33,953 nt of DNA from Pandoraea sp. (GTDB lineage: Bacteria > Pseudomonadota > Gammaproteobacteria > Burkholderiales > Burkholderiaceae), in NCBI GenBank assembly GCA_031291335.1, contig JARLJF010000141.1, positions 1 to 33,953 of the forward strand, read 5' to 3'. The notes under the pieces were generated by a model. The model ran no database searches, was not told the origin of the DNA, and saw nothing but the letters and a program-made list of their open reading frames with translations. This document shows, one piece after another, positions 25,909 to 33,443 of the stretch. Numbering within the stretch: position 1 is the stretch's first letter; each line of letters starts with the position of its first letter. The position numbers and the translations under genes are program-made.

Positions 25909-26064
25909 ATGACACCCTGGCAAGCCAGCGCTCGCGTTGCGTCCACGCCACAAGACGTATCTTCGGACACCCTGCCCGACGTTATTTTTACGACTGCCTT
26001 TTTCTGCGGCGACGGTTCTCACTTCGTCACACAAACTTCCCGGTCTACGGGAACGTGCGCATGA
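25909..26064 (+). CDS. Possible 51-aa ORF overlapping the GNAT start
   Basis: ATG 25909 opens a 51-codon frame (MTPWQASARVASTPQ...TSRSTGTCA) whose TGA stop overlaps the ATG of the acetyltransferase (ATGA). The overlap is the only argument for it. There is no strong ribosome-binding site and no recognised motif, so it may be chance. Confidence 0.25.
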   Translation: MTPWQASARVASTPQDVSSDTLPDVIFTTAFFCGDGSHFVTQTSRSTGTCA

Positions 26065-26576
26065 CGACAACTCGCATCCTGCCAGCGACGATTCGGGACG
26101 TCGCGTCTATCGCCGAGTTGCACGCACGCAGTTGGCGAATGACGTATGCGCATAGGTTCCCGATCGAACATGTGCGCGATCATCTGTTGCAGGAACACGC
26201 TGCGCTGTGGCGCGACCGATTGATGCGCGCCGACGATCCCGCAATGCGTATATGGAAGGCGTGTCCCGATATGGCGAACGGATCGCTCGCCGGATTCGTG
26301 TGTGCGTTATCGGGAGCCGACGGCATTCTGCTCGACAACTTGCACGTCGCTGCGGAGTGGCAGGGCCAAGGCATCGGCCGGGCGTTGTTCCACCGCGTCA
26401 GAGACTGGGCGAGCGCACTCGATCCCGGGGCTGCGCTGTATCTCTGGGTGCTCGCGCACAACGTTCGCGCGCGTCGGTTCTACGACCGGCTGGGCGGGCT
26501 TGCGGGGGCCGTTCATCCGATTGCCGTATCGCCCGGCATTGAGGTACCGGCACTGCGTTACGTCTGGCATCCCTAA
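26061..26576 (+). CDS. GNAT-family N-acetyltransferase
   Basis: Acetyl-CoA-dependent N-acyltransferase of 171 aa. The N-terminal strand and helix (TRILPATIRDVASIAELHARSWRMTY) are followed by the core strand ILLDNLHVAAEWQGQGIGRALF, whose QGQGIG is motif A binding the CoA pyrophosphate. The block LYLWVLAHNVRARRFYDRLGG is the C-terminal motif B. ATG 26061 is chosen over GTG 26055 because GGGA lies 8 nt upstream of it. The substrate is not predictable. It is alone, before the cold-shock gene. Confidence 0.88.
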   Translation: MTTTRILPATIRDVASIAELHARSWRMTYAHRFPIEHVRDHLLQEHAALWRDRLMRADDPAMRIWKACPDMANGSLAGFVCALSGADGILLDNLHVAAEWQGQGIGRALFHRVRDWASALDPGAALYLWVLAHNVRARRFYDRLGGLAGAVHPIAVSPGIEVPALRYVWHP

Positions 26577-26717
26577 AAAAACATGGGCTTAGAGAGGTAT
26601 CGTGAGAGGTGTCGTGATGTCGGACCGACCGGTCGCCCGGCAATGCAAAATGCATGTCGCAATGCAGCGAAAAATGGCTTGAAACTGGCATGGATCAACA
26701 ATCTAAAGTTTCCCTGC

Positions 26718-26746
26718 TTGACACCTTCCCACCTTTCCCGTAAAAA
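26718..26746 (+). promoter_or_regulatory. Sigma70 promoter of cold-shock gene
   Basis: Perfect TTGACA (26718-26723), a 17-bp spacer, and TAAAAA (26741-26746). The start near 26753 gives a leader of about 138 nt to the ATG at 26891, a length typical of cold-regulated csp mRNAs. The interval 26577-26717 shows nothing else. Confidence 0.65.
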
Positions 26747-26890
26747 AACGGGTGCATGAACGTTGTATGGCGAGTCTTGTGTCATCTAATGTCGCCCTCT
26801 GCGTCAACTCGGTTGTACCTGATCAGCTTTAATGTCATGCGCTCGCTGAGCTTCTCGCTCGCTCATTTGAAAACTTTAAGGATTTAAGAA

Positions 26891-27094
26891 ATGGCAACTG
26901 GTACCGTCAAGTGGTTTAACGACGCCAAGGGTTTTGGTTTTATTACGCCGGACGAAGGTGGTGAAGATCTCTTCGCTCACTTCTCGGAAATCCAATCGAA
27001 GGGTTTCAAGTCGTTGCAAGAAAACCAAAAGGTCACCTTCGAAGTGAAGATGGGACCGAAGGGCCGTCAAGCCAGCAACATCCAGCCCATCTAA
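26891..27094 (+). CDS. Cold-shock protein, CspA family
   Basis: A 67-aa single cold-shock domain acting as an RNA chaperone. RNP1 is KGFGFI (13-18) and RNP2 is DLFAHF (26-31); [11 protein letters not shown] and the [10 protein letters not shown] tail are canonical. The ATG at 26891 has AAGGA with 8-nt spacing. Codon use favours A/T-ending codons more than its neighbours, as expected for a highly expressed small gene. It has a long 5' leader and a double hairpin at the 3' end, so it is monocistronic. The exact csp paralogue cannot be named. Confidence 0.97.
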   Translation: MATGTVKWFNDAKGFGFITPDEGGEDLFAHFSEIQSKGFKSLQENQKVTFEVKMGPKGRQASNIQPI

Positions 27095-27138
27095 GGGACG
27101 GATGTTTCGCTGCTGATCGCTAACGCGATCGACGCGTC

Positions 27139-27165
27139 TCGGGCAGTGCCGCAAGGCCTGCCCGA
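27139..27165 (+). terminator. Hairpin downstream of cold-shock gene
   Basis: TCGGGCAG (27139-27146) pairs with CTGCCCGA (27158-27165). It lies just before the intrinsic terminator and may protect the mRNA 3' end. Confidence 0.5.
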
Positions 27166-27169
27166 ACTG

Positions 27170-27195
27170 AAAACCCCGCTCACGCGGGGTTTTTT
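27170..27195 (+). terminator. Intrinsic terminator of cold-shock gene
   Basis: AAAACCCCGC (27170-27179), a TCAC loop, GCGGGGTTTT (27184-27193), and a continuing T run. Confidence 0.92.
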
Positions 27196-27237
27196 CGTTT
27201 TTGCAGGTATGCTGCCCCTTTCGATCCGGAGGTTGCA

Positions 27238-28236
27238 ATGGGCTTACTGGTAGACGGCGAGTGGCGCACGACCTGGTACGACACGCGCGCCACCGGCGGA
27301 CGCTTCGAGCGACGCCCCGCCACCTTCCGTCACTGGGTCACCCCGGACGGCGCGCCCGGCCCCAGCGGTGAAGGTGGCTTCGCCGCTCAGCGGGACCGCT
27401 ATCTGCTATACGTCAGCTATGCGTGCCCCTGGGCGCACCGCACGCTCATCATGCGTGCCCTCAAGGGACTGCAGGACATGATTCCCGTGGCCGCCGTGAA
27501 CTGGTTGATGCTCGACGACGGCTGGACATTTGAACCGGGCCCGGGCGTGACCGGCGATCCGGTACACGGTGCGCCGTTTATGCGCGACGTCTACCTCGCC
27601 GCGGATAAACGCTTCACGGGTCGCGTCACCGTACCTGTGCTGTGGGACAACGAACGCGGCACGATCGTCAGCAACGAGTCGTCGGAAATCCTTCGCATGT
27701 TCAACAGCGCGTTCGACGCGATGGGTGCAACGCCAGGCGATTACTATCCCCTCGCCCTTCGCGAAGAAATCGACGGCCTCAATGCGCGCATCTACGAGAC
27801 GGTGAACAACGGCGTCTACAAAGCCGGCTTCGCCACAACGCAGGCTGCCTATGAGGAAGCCGTCGCGCCGCTTTTCGATACGCTCGACATGCTCGAGGCC
27901 CGTCTCACCACGCGCCGTTTTCTGACAGGCGAGCGCATGACGGAAGCGGACATCCGGCTCTTCACCACACTGATCCGTTTCGATGCGGTCTACGTCGGAC
28001 ACTTCAAATGCAACCTGCGACGCATTGCCGACTATCCGAATCTTTCCGCCTACACGCGCGACATCTATCAGCAACCGGGCATTGCCGGCACGGTGAATTT
28101 CGAACACATCAAGCGGCATTACTACGAGAGCCATCGGACGATCAATCCGACGGGTATCGTGCCCAAAGGCCCGCTTCAGGATTTCGACGCCCCGCATGGA
28201 CGGGCGCAGACGATCACAGCGCAAGCGCCCTCCTGA
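27238..28236 (+). CDS. yqjG: Glutathionyl-hydroquinone reductase (YqjG/PcpF/ECM4 family)
   Basis: Xi-class glutathione transferase of 332 aa that reduces glutathionyl-hydroquinones to hydroquinones using a second glutathione. The catalytic Cys63 is in YACPWAHRT, the family signature, replacing Ser or Tyr of other GSTs. VPVLWD and IVSNESSEI form the glutathione site, and the C-terminal helical domain includes TEADIRLFTTLIRFD. The length fits the family (about 330). The ATG at 27238 has CCGGAGG about 6 nt upstream. It follows the cold-shock terminator, and its 3' end overlaps the SDR remnant on the other strand. Confidence 0.95.
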   Translation: MGLLVDGEWRTTWYDTRATGGRFERRPATFRHWVTPDGAPGPSGEGGFAAQRDRYLLYVSYACPWAHRTLIMRALKGLQDMIPVAAVNWLMLDDGWTFEPGPGVTGDPVHGAPFMRDVYLAADKRFTGRVTVPVLWDNERGTIVSNESSEILRMFNSAFDAMGATPGDYYPLALREEIDGLNARIYETVNNGVYKAGFATTQAAYEEAVAPLFDTLDMLEARLTTRRFLTGERMTEADIRLFTTLIRFDAVYVGHFKCNLRRIADYPNLSAYTRDIYQQPGIAGTVNFEHIKRHYYESHRTINPTGIVPKGPLQDFDAPHGRAQTITAQAPS

Positions 28237-28454
28237 GCCATACGCACGGCCGTAGCCCTGCCGATGCCGCTCGTACCGCCCATGACGAGACACACACGCC
28301 CGTGCAGCCGGCGAGCGGGCATGCCGATGGGGACCGGACCGGCAAGCGCAGTCAGTTCAGTCAGTTCAGTCAGTTCAGTCAGTTCAGTCAGCTCGGTCGG
28401 CTCAGTTAGCTCGTGAAGCCCACCGGGCTCCGTGTGAGAGCAAGCGTCATTCAT
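28176..28454 (-). pseudogene. Truncated short-chain dehydrogenase remnant
   Basis: The 92-aa minus-strand frame (ATG 28454) has a 35-residue repetitive head made of Thr-Glu-Leu triplets, then RLHGRVCLVMGGTSGIGRATAVRMAQEGACAVIVCAR. That is the first beta-alpha-beta unit of an SDR with the TGxxxGIG-type nucleotide motif. It then runs into ARPCGASKS and stops inside the 3' end of the reductase gene. The remaining 200 residues, including Ser/Tyr/Lys catalysis, are absent. It is most likely a decayed gene, perhaps cut when the reductase segment was joined. Expression as a short peptide is not excluded. Confidence 0.7.
28351..28413. repeat. 9-bp tandem repeat, about seven copies
   Basis: The unit GTCAGTTCA occurs in four perfect copies (28351-28386) followed by three degenerate ones. 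It lies in the head of the SDR remnant, where it reads as Glu-Leu-Thr triplets. Because the unit is 9 bp, copy-number change keeps the frame. Confidence 0.9.
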
Positions 28455-28647
28455 GGTCGTAGCCTCACAAGACGTTGTTTCAGGACGGCGTCGCCCGGAC
28501 AACGTTTTCCCGGGCCTTCAACACATGCGCACTCGTCAGCGAGGCACCGACGCCGACGCATAAAGTCGAATCCCTTCCAGCACTATGTGGTCCTGACCGT
28601 GCTCCAGGCGCCCCAGCGCATCGCAATGGTTGCGATTCGCAACCAAC

Positions 28648-28689
28648 AAAATAAAAAAGGGGCGTTGTGCGCCAAAGCCCACAACGCCC
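28648..28689 (-). terminator. Intrinsic terminator of purT
   Basis: On the minus strand GGGCGTTGTG (28689-28680) pairs with CACAACGCCC (28669-28660), then C and a TTTTTTATTTT tail. It lies 24 bp past the purT stop. Confidence 0.9.
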
Positions 28690-28713
28690 GCCTACCGCGT
28701 CAGTGCAGAATGC

Positions 28714-29916
28714 TCAGACCGCGCGTGGTTTCACGCGGCTCGCCGCTTCGATGGCATGGCGGCGTGCGACGTCCAGATCGTTGTCATACGCGAGCGCAAC
28801 ACCCATGCGGCGCTTCACGAAGCTCTCCGGCTTGCCGAACAGACGGATGTCGGTTTGCGGCACTTGCAGCGCGCGCTCAACGTCGTCGAACACGATGCCT
28901 GTCGCATCCACACCACCGTAAATGACGGCACTCGCACCCGGCGTCTTCAGCGTGGTGTTGACCGGCAGGCCGAGGATCGCGCGCGCGTGCAGTTCGAACT
29001 CGTTCTGCCATTGGGTAATCATCGTGACCATGCCCGTATCGTGCGGACGCGGACTGACTTCGCTGAACCACACGTCGTCGCCCTTCACGAACAGTTCGAC
29101 ACCGAACAGGCCCTGCCCGCCGAGGTTGTTCGTCACCTCGCGTGCGATCAGGCGCGCACGCTCAAGCGCTACTGATGACATCGGATGCGGCTGCCAGCTC
29201 TCGACGTAATCGCCACTTACCTGCTTGTGCCCGATCGGCGCACAGAAATGCGTCTCGACTTGTGCGTCGGCGCCTCGCGCACGCACGGTCAGCAGCGTGA
29301 TTTCGTAATCGAAGTCGATGAAGCCTTCGACGATGATGCGACCATGGCTCACACGGCCGCCCGCCATCGCGTAGTCCCATGCCGCTTTCACATCGGCGGG
29401 GCCGTCGATCTTGCTCTGCCCCTTGCCCGAACTGCTCATCACCGGCTTGACGATGCACGGATAGCCGATCCCGCCATCGATAGCCGCCTGCAACTGCTCA
29501 AGCGAATCGCAGAACTGGTACGGGCTCGTCGGCAACCCGAGCGTCTCGGCAGCCAGACGGCGAATGCCTTCGCGGTCCATCGTCAGACGCGCCGCGCGTG
29601 CCGTCGGGATCACGCGCACCACGCCGTCGGCTTCGAGCGCCTCGAGCATCGGCGTAGCGATGGCTTCGATTTCCGGCACGACGAGATCCGGCTTTTCGGC
29701 TTCGATCAACGCCTTGAGTTGCTCGGGATCGGTCATCGCGATGGTGCGCGAGTGATGCGCAACCTGCTGCCCCGGCGCGTTGTCGTAGCGATCGACGGCA
29801 ATCGTCTCGACGCCGAGACGCTGCAATGCAATCAGCACTTCACGACCAAGTTCGCCCGAGCCCAACAGCATGACCTTCGTCGCGCTCGGCGACAGCGGTG
29901 TTCCGATAGTGGTCAT
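28714..29916 (-). CDS. purT: Formate-dependent phosphoribosylglycinamide formyltransferase 2
   Basis: ATP-grasp enzyme of 400 aa that makes formyl-GAR from GAR, formate and ATP in purine synthesis, bypassing the folate-dependent PurN step. The N-terminal [13 protein letters not shown] is the GAR-site loop and [13 protein letters not shown] is a conserved block. The ATP-grasp P-loop is [19 protein letters not shown], and metal ligands lie in [29 protein letters not shown]. Length equals the family norm (392-400). The ATG at 29916 has AAAGGTC upstream. It has its own candidate promoter after the tetR-like gene and a strong terminator. Confidence 0.97.
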   Translation of the reverse strand: MTTIGTPLSPSATKVMLLGSGELGREVLIALQRLGVETIAVDRYDNAPGQQVAHHSRTIAMTDPEQLKALIEAEKPDLVVPEIEAIATPMLEALEADGVVRVIPTARAARLTMDREGIRRLAAETLGLPTSPYQFCDSLEQLQAAIDGGIGYPCIVKPVMSSSGKGQSKIDGPADVKAAWDYAMAGGRVSHGRIIVEGFIDFDYEITLLTVRARGADAQVETHFCAPIGHKQVSGDYVESWQPHPMSSVALERARLIAREVTNNLGGQGLFGVELFVKGDDVWFSEVSPRPHDTGMVTMITQWQNEFELHARAILGLPVNTTLKTPGASAVIYGGVDATGIVFDDVERALQVPQTDIRLFGKPESFVKRRMGVALAYDNDLDVARRHAIEAASRVKPRAV

Positions 29917-29982
29917 TTTCGACCTTTGGAGAGTGAGGAATCAGAAGCGTCGGCGCGCGTTGGCGCCGCACACGAAAGCCGT

Positions 29983-30011
29983 ATTGTAGCGAGCCTGACC
30001 GCCGCTGCGAC
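29983..30011 (-). promoter_or_regulatory. Candidate purT promoter
   Basis: On the minus strand a -10 TACAAT (29988-29983) lies 17 bp after GTCGCA (30011-30006). The -35 is weak. The predicted leader is about 60 nt. Confidence 0.4.
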
Positions 30012-30021
30012 GCCCGCAACG

Positions 30022-30726
30022 TCAAACAAGCGCCCCTCGCAGCACACGGCGGCAACTCGCCACCATGCATGCCTCGCTGTCTTGATAGCCCGTCAGCACC
30101 CACGCGGTGCCGGCGTTGGTCATCGCGCCCACCAGCGCCACGCCGACGATTCTCGCCTGTGCTTGTGCATCGTCACCTGCCGGCGGCGGCGCGTTGGCCA
30201 TGCCCAGAATCAGCTTCGCGAATTCGGAGATGTAGCGGTGATAAGTCTGATCCGTCTCTGGACTCACGCCCATCACTTCGAGCAGCAAGACGCGTGCCGC
30301 ATGCGGATTGCGCAAAAACGCGAAAAAGCTGTGCAGACCGGCGTCGAGTCGAGCGTCGAGCGTCGGCGCGCTCGCGGCAGCGGCGGCCTGCAAGTGACCG
30401 AGCAACGTCTGCGCGTGATGGGCATACGTCGCGCGCAGCAAATGCTCCATGTTCTCGAACGCCGCGTAAAAGTACCGGTCGTTGAGCTTGGCCAGACGGC
30501 ACACCGCGCGCACGGTGGCGCGACGAAACCCCACGGTGCCGAACACTTCCGTGGCCGCGTCGATCAGGGCGGCGCGGCGCGCCTGCTCTCGCTGGGCCTG
30601 CCCCACCCCGCCATAGCGCCGCCCGCCCGCCGCGGATGACGGCGGCGCGTTGGGGCCGGCAGATGACGATGCCGTCGACGCGGCATCCCTCGATTCGAGT
30701 CCTTGTTCCATTTCGCTATTTGACAT
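30022..30726 (-). CDS. TetR-family transcriptional regulator
   Basis: A 234-aa repressor type. The first 40 residues are low-complexity Ser/Ala/Gly. The TetR helix-turn-helix spans about 45-95 (AREQARRAALIDAATEVFGTVGFRRATVRAVCRLAKLNDRYFYAAFENMEHLL), with FYAAF in place of the usual YYHF. The C-terminal helical ligand domain has no recognised specificity. I use ATG 30726; GTG 30729 is equivalent, and both have weak ribosome-binding sites. It is divergent from the SDR-monooxygenase unit, with a perfect inverted repeat between, and is its likely regulator. Confidence 0.9.
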   Translation of the reverse strand: MSNSEMEQGLESRDAASTASSSAGPNAPPSSAAGGRRYGGVGQAQREQARRAALIDAATEVFGTVGFRRATVRAVCRLAKLNDRYFYAAFENMEHLLRATYAHHAQTLLGHLQAAAAASAPTLDARLDAGLHSFFAFLRNPHAARVLLLEVMGVSPETDQTYHRYISEFAKLILGMANAPPPAGDDAQAQARIVGVALVGAMTNAGTAWVLTGYQDSEACMVASCRRVLRGALV

Positions 30727-30747
30727 CACTCGAGCGGAAAACTAAAG

Positions 30748-30765
30748 TGGTGACACGCATCACCA
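30748..30765. promoter_or_regulatory. Probable TetR operator
   Basis: TGGTGA-CACGCA-TCACCA is a perfect 6-6-6 inverted repeat, 22 bp upstream of the TetR gene and 67 bp upstream of the SDR gene. A TATAGA (30769-30774) just to its right could be the -10 of the SDR unit, so binding would block both promoters. Confidence 0.6.
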
Positions 30766-30832
30766 AATTATAGACAACGCGATCCCCGTCACCCAACGGT
30801 ATGTCGACGTGGCACGCATCGGAGACAGCGCA

Positions 30833-31729
30833 ATGAAGACGTTCACAGACAAGGTGGCGGCCATCACTGGCGCAGGGTCCGGCATGGGCCGTTCACTCGC
30901 CCTCGAACTGGCGCGACGCGGGGCGCATCTCGCGTTATCGGATATTGACGAAAGCAGCGTGGCGAATACCGCCATCGCCTGCCGTGCGTTGGGGGCGCGC
31001 GTCACCTCGCAACGACTCGACGTCGCCGATCGCAACGCCGTCTTCGCCTGGGCGCGTGAGACGGCGGCTGCCCACGGCAAGGTCAATCTTGTCTTCAACA
31101 ATGCCGGGGTCTCGTTGTCGGTGCCGGTCGCGACCATGCGCGAGGACGATTTCAAGTGGCTTATGGACATCAACTTCTGGGGCGTCGTGCATGGCACGCA
31201 AGCGTTTCTGCCCTACCTGACGGCATCTGGCGAAGGTCACATCGTCAATACGTCGAGCCTGTTCGGCATCATCGCCATGCCAACGCAATCCGCTTATAAC
31301 GCCAGCAAATTCGCCGTGCGCGGCTTCACTGAAGCCCTGCGCATGGAACTCGATCTGGCGCATGCCCCTGTGTCGTGCACCTGCGTGCATCCGGGCGGCG
31401 TGGCGACCAACATCGTGCAAACCTCGCGTATTGACGACAGCATCGCCACACTCACCGGCATGGACGCCCAAACGCACCGGCGACGGGCCAACAAACTCAT
31501 CGACGTGACAAGCGCAGACGCCGCCGCCCGACAGATCCTCGCGGGCGTCGAGCGCAACGCGCGACGCGTCCTCGTGGGCGCAGACGCCCGCCGCGTCGAC
31601 AAGCTGGCGCGACTGCTTGGCGCGCGCTATCAGGCCATGGTGACGTGGCTCTATCGGCGCACTGCCATGGCCCGCAAGCCGTCGTCGAGCAAGCGCGACG
31701 CCGCGACAAGCGCCACGGCAACCAAGTAA
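30833..31729 (+). CDS. SDR-family oxidoreductase
   Basis: Classical-to-extended short-chain dehydrogenase of 298 aa. The NAD(P) motif is TGAGSGMG (12-19), the structural motif is NNAG, and the catalytic set is N, S in NTSSLFG, and YNASK. The C-terminal tail of 30 residues is Lys/Ser/Ala-rich (AMARKPSSSKRDAATSATATK). The ATG at 30833 has GGAG with 8-nt spacing; the longer frame from 30809 lacks one. It is the first gene of a probable three-gene unit. Oxidation of an alcohol to the ketone used by the next enzyme is the likely role, inferred from context. Confidence 0.92.
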   Translation: MKTFTDKVAAITGAGSGMGRSLALELARRGAHLALSDIDESSVANTAIACRALGARVTSQRLDVADRNAVFAWARETAAAHGKVNLVFNNAGVSLSVPVATMREDDFKWLMDINFWGVVHGTQAFLPYLTASGEGHIVNTSSLFGIIAMPTQSAYNASKFAVRGFTEALRMELDLAHAPVSCTCVHPGGVATNIVQTSRIDDSIATLTGMDAQTHRRRANKLIDVTSADAAARQILAGVERNARRVLVGADARRVDKLARLLGARYQAMVTWLYRRTAMARKPSSSKRDAATSATATK

Positions 31730-31751
31730 CCGACGACCAGAGGACATCGTC

Positions 31752-33326
31752 ATGACGGCAAACAGCACAGCCACCGATATCGCCAGTGTCGCCACGGATC
31801 TCGACGTCATCATCGTCGGCGCCGGCCTCTCCGGCATTGCGGCCGCGCATTACCTGCGCGAGCGCTGCCCGGGCACCCGATTCGCCATGCTCGAAGCGCG
31901 TCAGTCGCTCGGCGGCACATGGGATCTCTTCCGTTACCCCGGTGTGCGTTCCGACTCCGACATGTTCACGCTCGGCTTCAGCTTCCGTCCGTGGGCCAGC
32001 GATCAGGCCATCGCCGACGGCGGCAAGATTCTCGACTATCTGAAGGACACGGCTCACGCGGAGGGGCTGGACGGTCTGATCCGCTACGGCCACAAAGTCG
32101 GCGAAGCTCGCTGGGACTCCAACATCGCGCGCTGGACGCTGGTCATCGAACGCACTCACACCGATGGTCATCAGGACGTGCAATCGCTGACTTGCCGCTT
32201 CCTCTTCATGTGCAGCGGGTACTACGCCTACGACGCCGGACATGCGCCGACGTGGCCGGGCATGGACACCTACACGGGCACCGTCGTTCATCCGCAGCAC
32301 TGGCCTCAGGATCTCGACTATCGCGATAAACGCGTGGTCATCATCGGCAGTGGAGCTACCGCCGTGACACTGCTGCCGAGCATGGCCGCGACGGCGGCTC
32401 ACGTCACCATGTTGCAGCGCTCGCCGAGCTACATTCTGTCAATGCCACGGCGCGATGGTGTCGCCGAACGTTTGCGCGCGTGGCTGCCGGCGGGCGTGGC
32501 GCACCGCATCGTGCGCATGAAGAACGTGCTCATCACGCTTGGCTTCTACAATGCGGCGCGCCGCTGGCCGCGCGCTATCCGTCGCGTGCTGATCCGGCGC
32601 GCGGCGCGTCAGGCGCAAGGTCATGCCGACGTCGAACGCGATCTCACGCCGCGCTATAACCCTTGGGATCAACGTCTTTGTCTCGCGCCAAGCGGCGACA
32701 TCTTCAAGGCGTTGCGCGGCGGCCGGGCCGCCATCGTGACCGACGAGATCGCGTCCTTCACCACCAACGGACTCGCGCTCAAGAGCGGCAAGACACTCGA
32801 CGCCGACATCATCGTCACGGCCACCGGTCTGCGCGTGCAGTTGATGGGCGGTGCTCGTCTGCTGGTCGACGGAAAACCCGTGGTGCTCTCCGACTCGGTC
32901 TCGTACAAGGGCATGATGTACAGCGACGTGCCCAATCTCGCGTCGGTCTTCGGTTATACCAATGCGTCGTGGACGCTCAAAGCCGAGTTGATCGCGCAAT
33001 ACGTCTGCCGTCTCATCAATCATATGAATGCGCGTGGTGCGGACACCTGCGTGCCGCATCTGCGCGACGGCGAGCAGGGTGAAACACCGGCCATCGGCCT
33101 GACGTCGGGCTATATTCAACGCGCCGCAGGCGAGCTGCCGAAGCAAGGCGGACGCAAGCCGTGGGTGTTCTATCAGAGCTACCTGCGCGATTTGCGATTG
33201 ATGCGCTGGGGCAGCGTGGAGGATGGCGCCATGCACTTCGAGCGTCGCGCTACACGATCGATCGAGACGGACGCGTCCACGCATGCGTCGAACAGGTCGA
33301 GCACCGTAGCGACGGCGACGCGATAG
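31752..33326 (+). CDS. FAD-dependent monooxygenase, Baeyer-Villiger type
   Basis: Class B flavoprotein of 524 aa. The FAD-binding fingerprint is VGAGLSG (22-28), and the second Rossmann motif GSGATA (199-204) binds NADPH. Between them lies YTGTVVHPQHWP (174-185), matching the Baeyer-Villiger signature FxGxxxHxxxW(P/D) with Tyr in place of Phe. RYPGVRSDSDMFTLG (61-75) is also typical of EthA-like enzymes. Such enzymes insert oxygen next to ketones to give esters, or oxidise heteroatoms. ATG 31752 follows the SDR stop by 22 bp with AGAGGA upstream. Together with a hydrolase downstream the cluster suggests ketone breakdown. Confidence 0.93.
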   Translation: MTANSTATDIASVATDLDVIIVGAGLSGIAAAHYLRERCPGTRFAMLEARQSLGGTWDLFRYPGVRSDSDMFTLGFSFRPWASDQAIADGGKILDYLKDTAHAEGLDGLIRYGHKVGEARWDSNIARWTLVIERTHTDGHQDVQSLTCRFLFMCSGYYAYDAGHAPTWPGMDTYTGTVVHPQHWPQDLDYRDKRVVIIGSGATAVTLLPSMAATAAHVTMLQRSPSYILSMPRRDGVAERLRAWLPAGVAHRIVRMKNVLITLGFYNAARRWPRAIRRVLIRRAARQAQGHADVERDLTPRYNPWDQRLCLAPSGDIFKALRGGRAAIVTDEIASFTTNGLALKSGKTLDADIIVTATGLRVQLMGGARLLVDGKPVVLSDSVSYKGMMYSDVPNLASVFGYTNASWTLKAELIAQYVCRLINHMNARGADTCVPHLRDGEQGETPAIGLTSGYIQRAAGELPKQGGRKPWVFYQSYLRDLRLMRWGSVEDGAMHFERRATRSIETDASTHASNRSSTVATATR

Positions 33327-33443
33327 CGCAGAGTGAGCCAACGCCATGACGAGCGACGCGCCGCCCCCCTCCCGTAGTCAACTCGCGCCCCGCGTTGTTA
33401 CGATGCGGTCTGACTGACATTGCTTGCTGATCGATACGACATC

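Noticed and set aside
28351..28413. Short repeat array as a possible CRISPR
   Set aside because: Units are contiguous 9-mers with no spacers and no cas genes; it is a simple tandem repeat.
29185..30639. 484-aa plus-strand frame across purT and the TetR gene
   Set aside because: It spans two well-supported minus-strand genes and their intergenic region, so it cannot be real.
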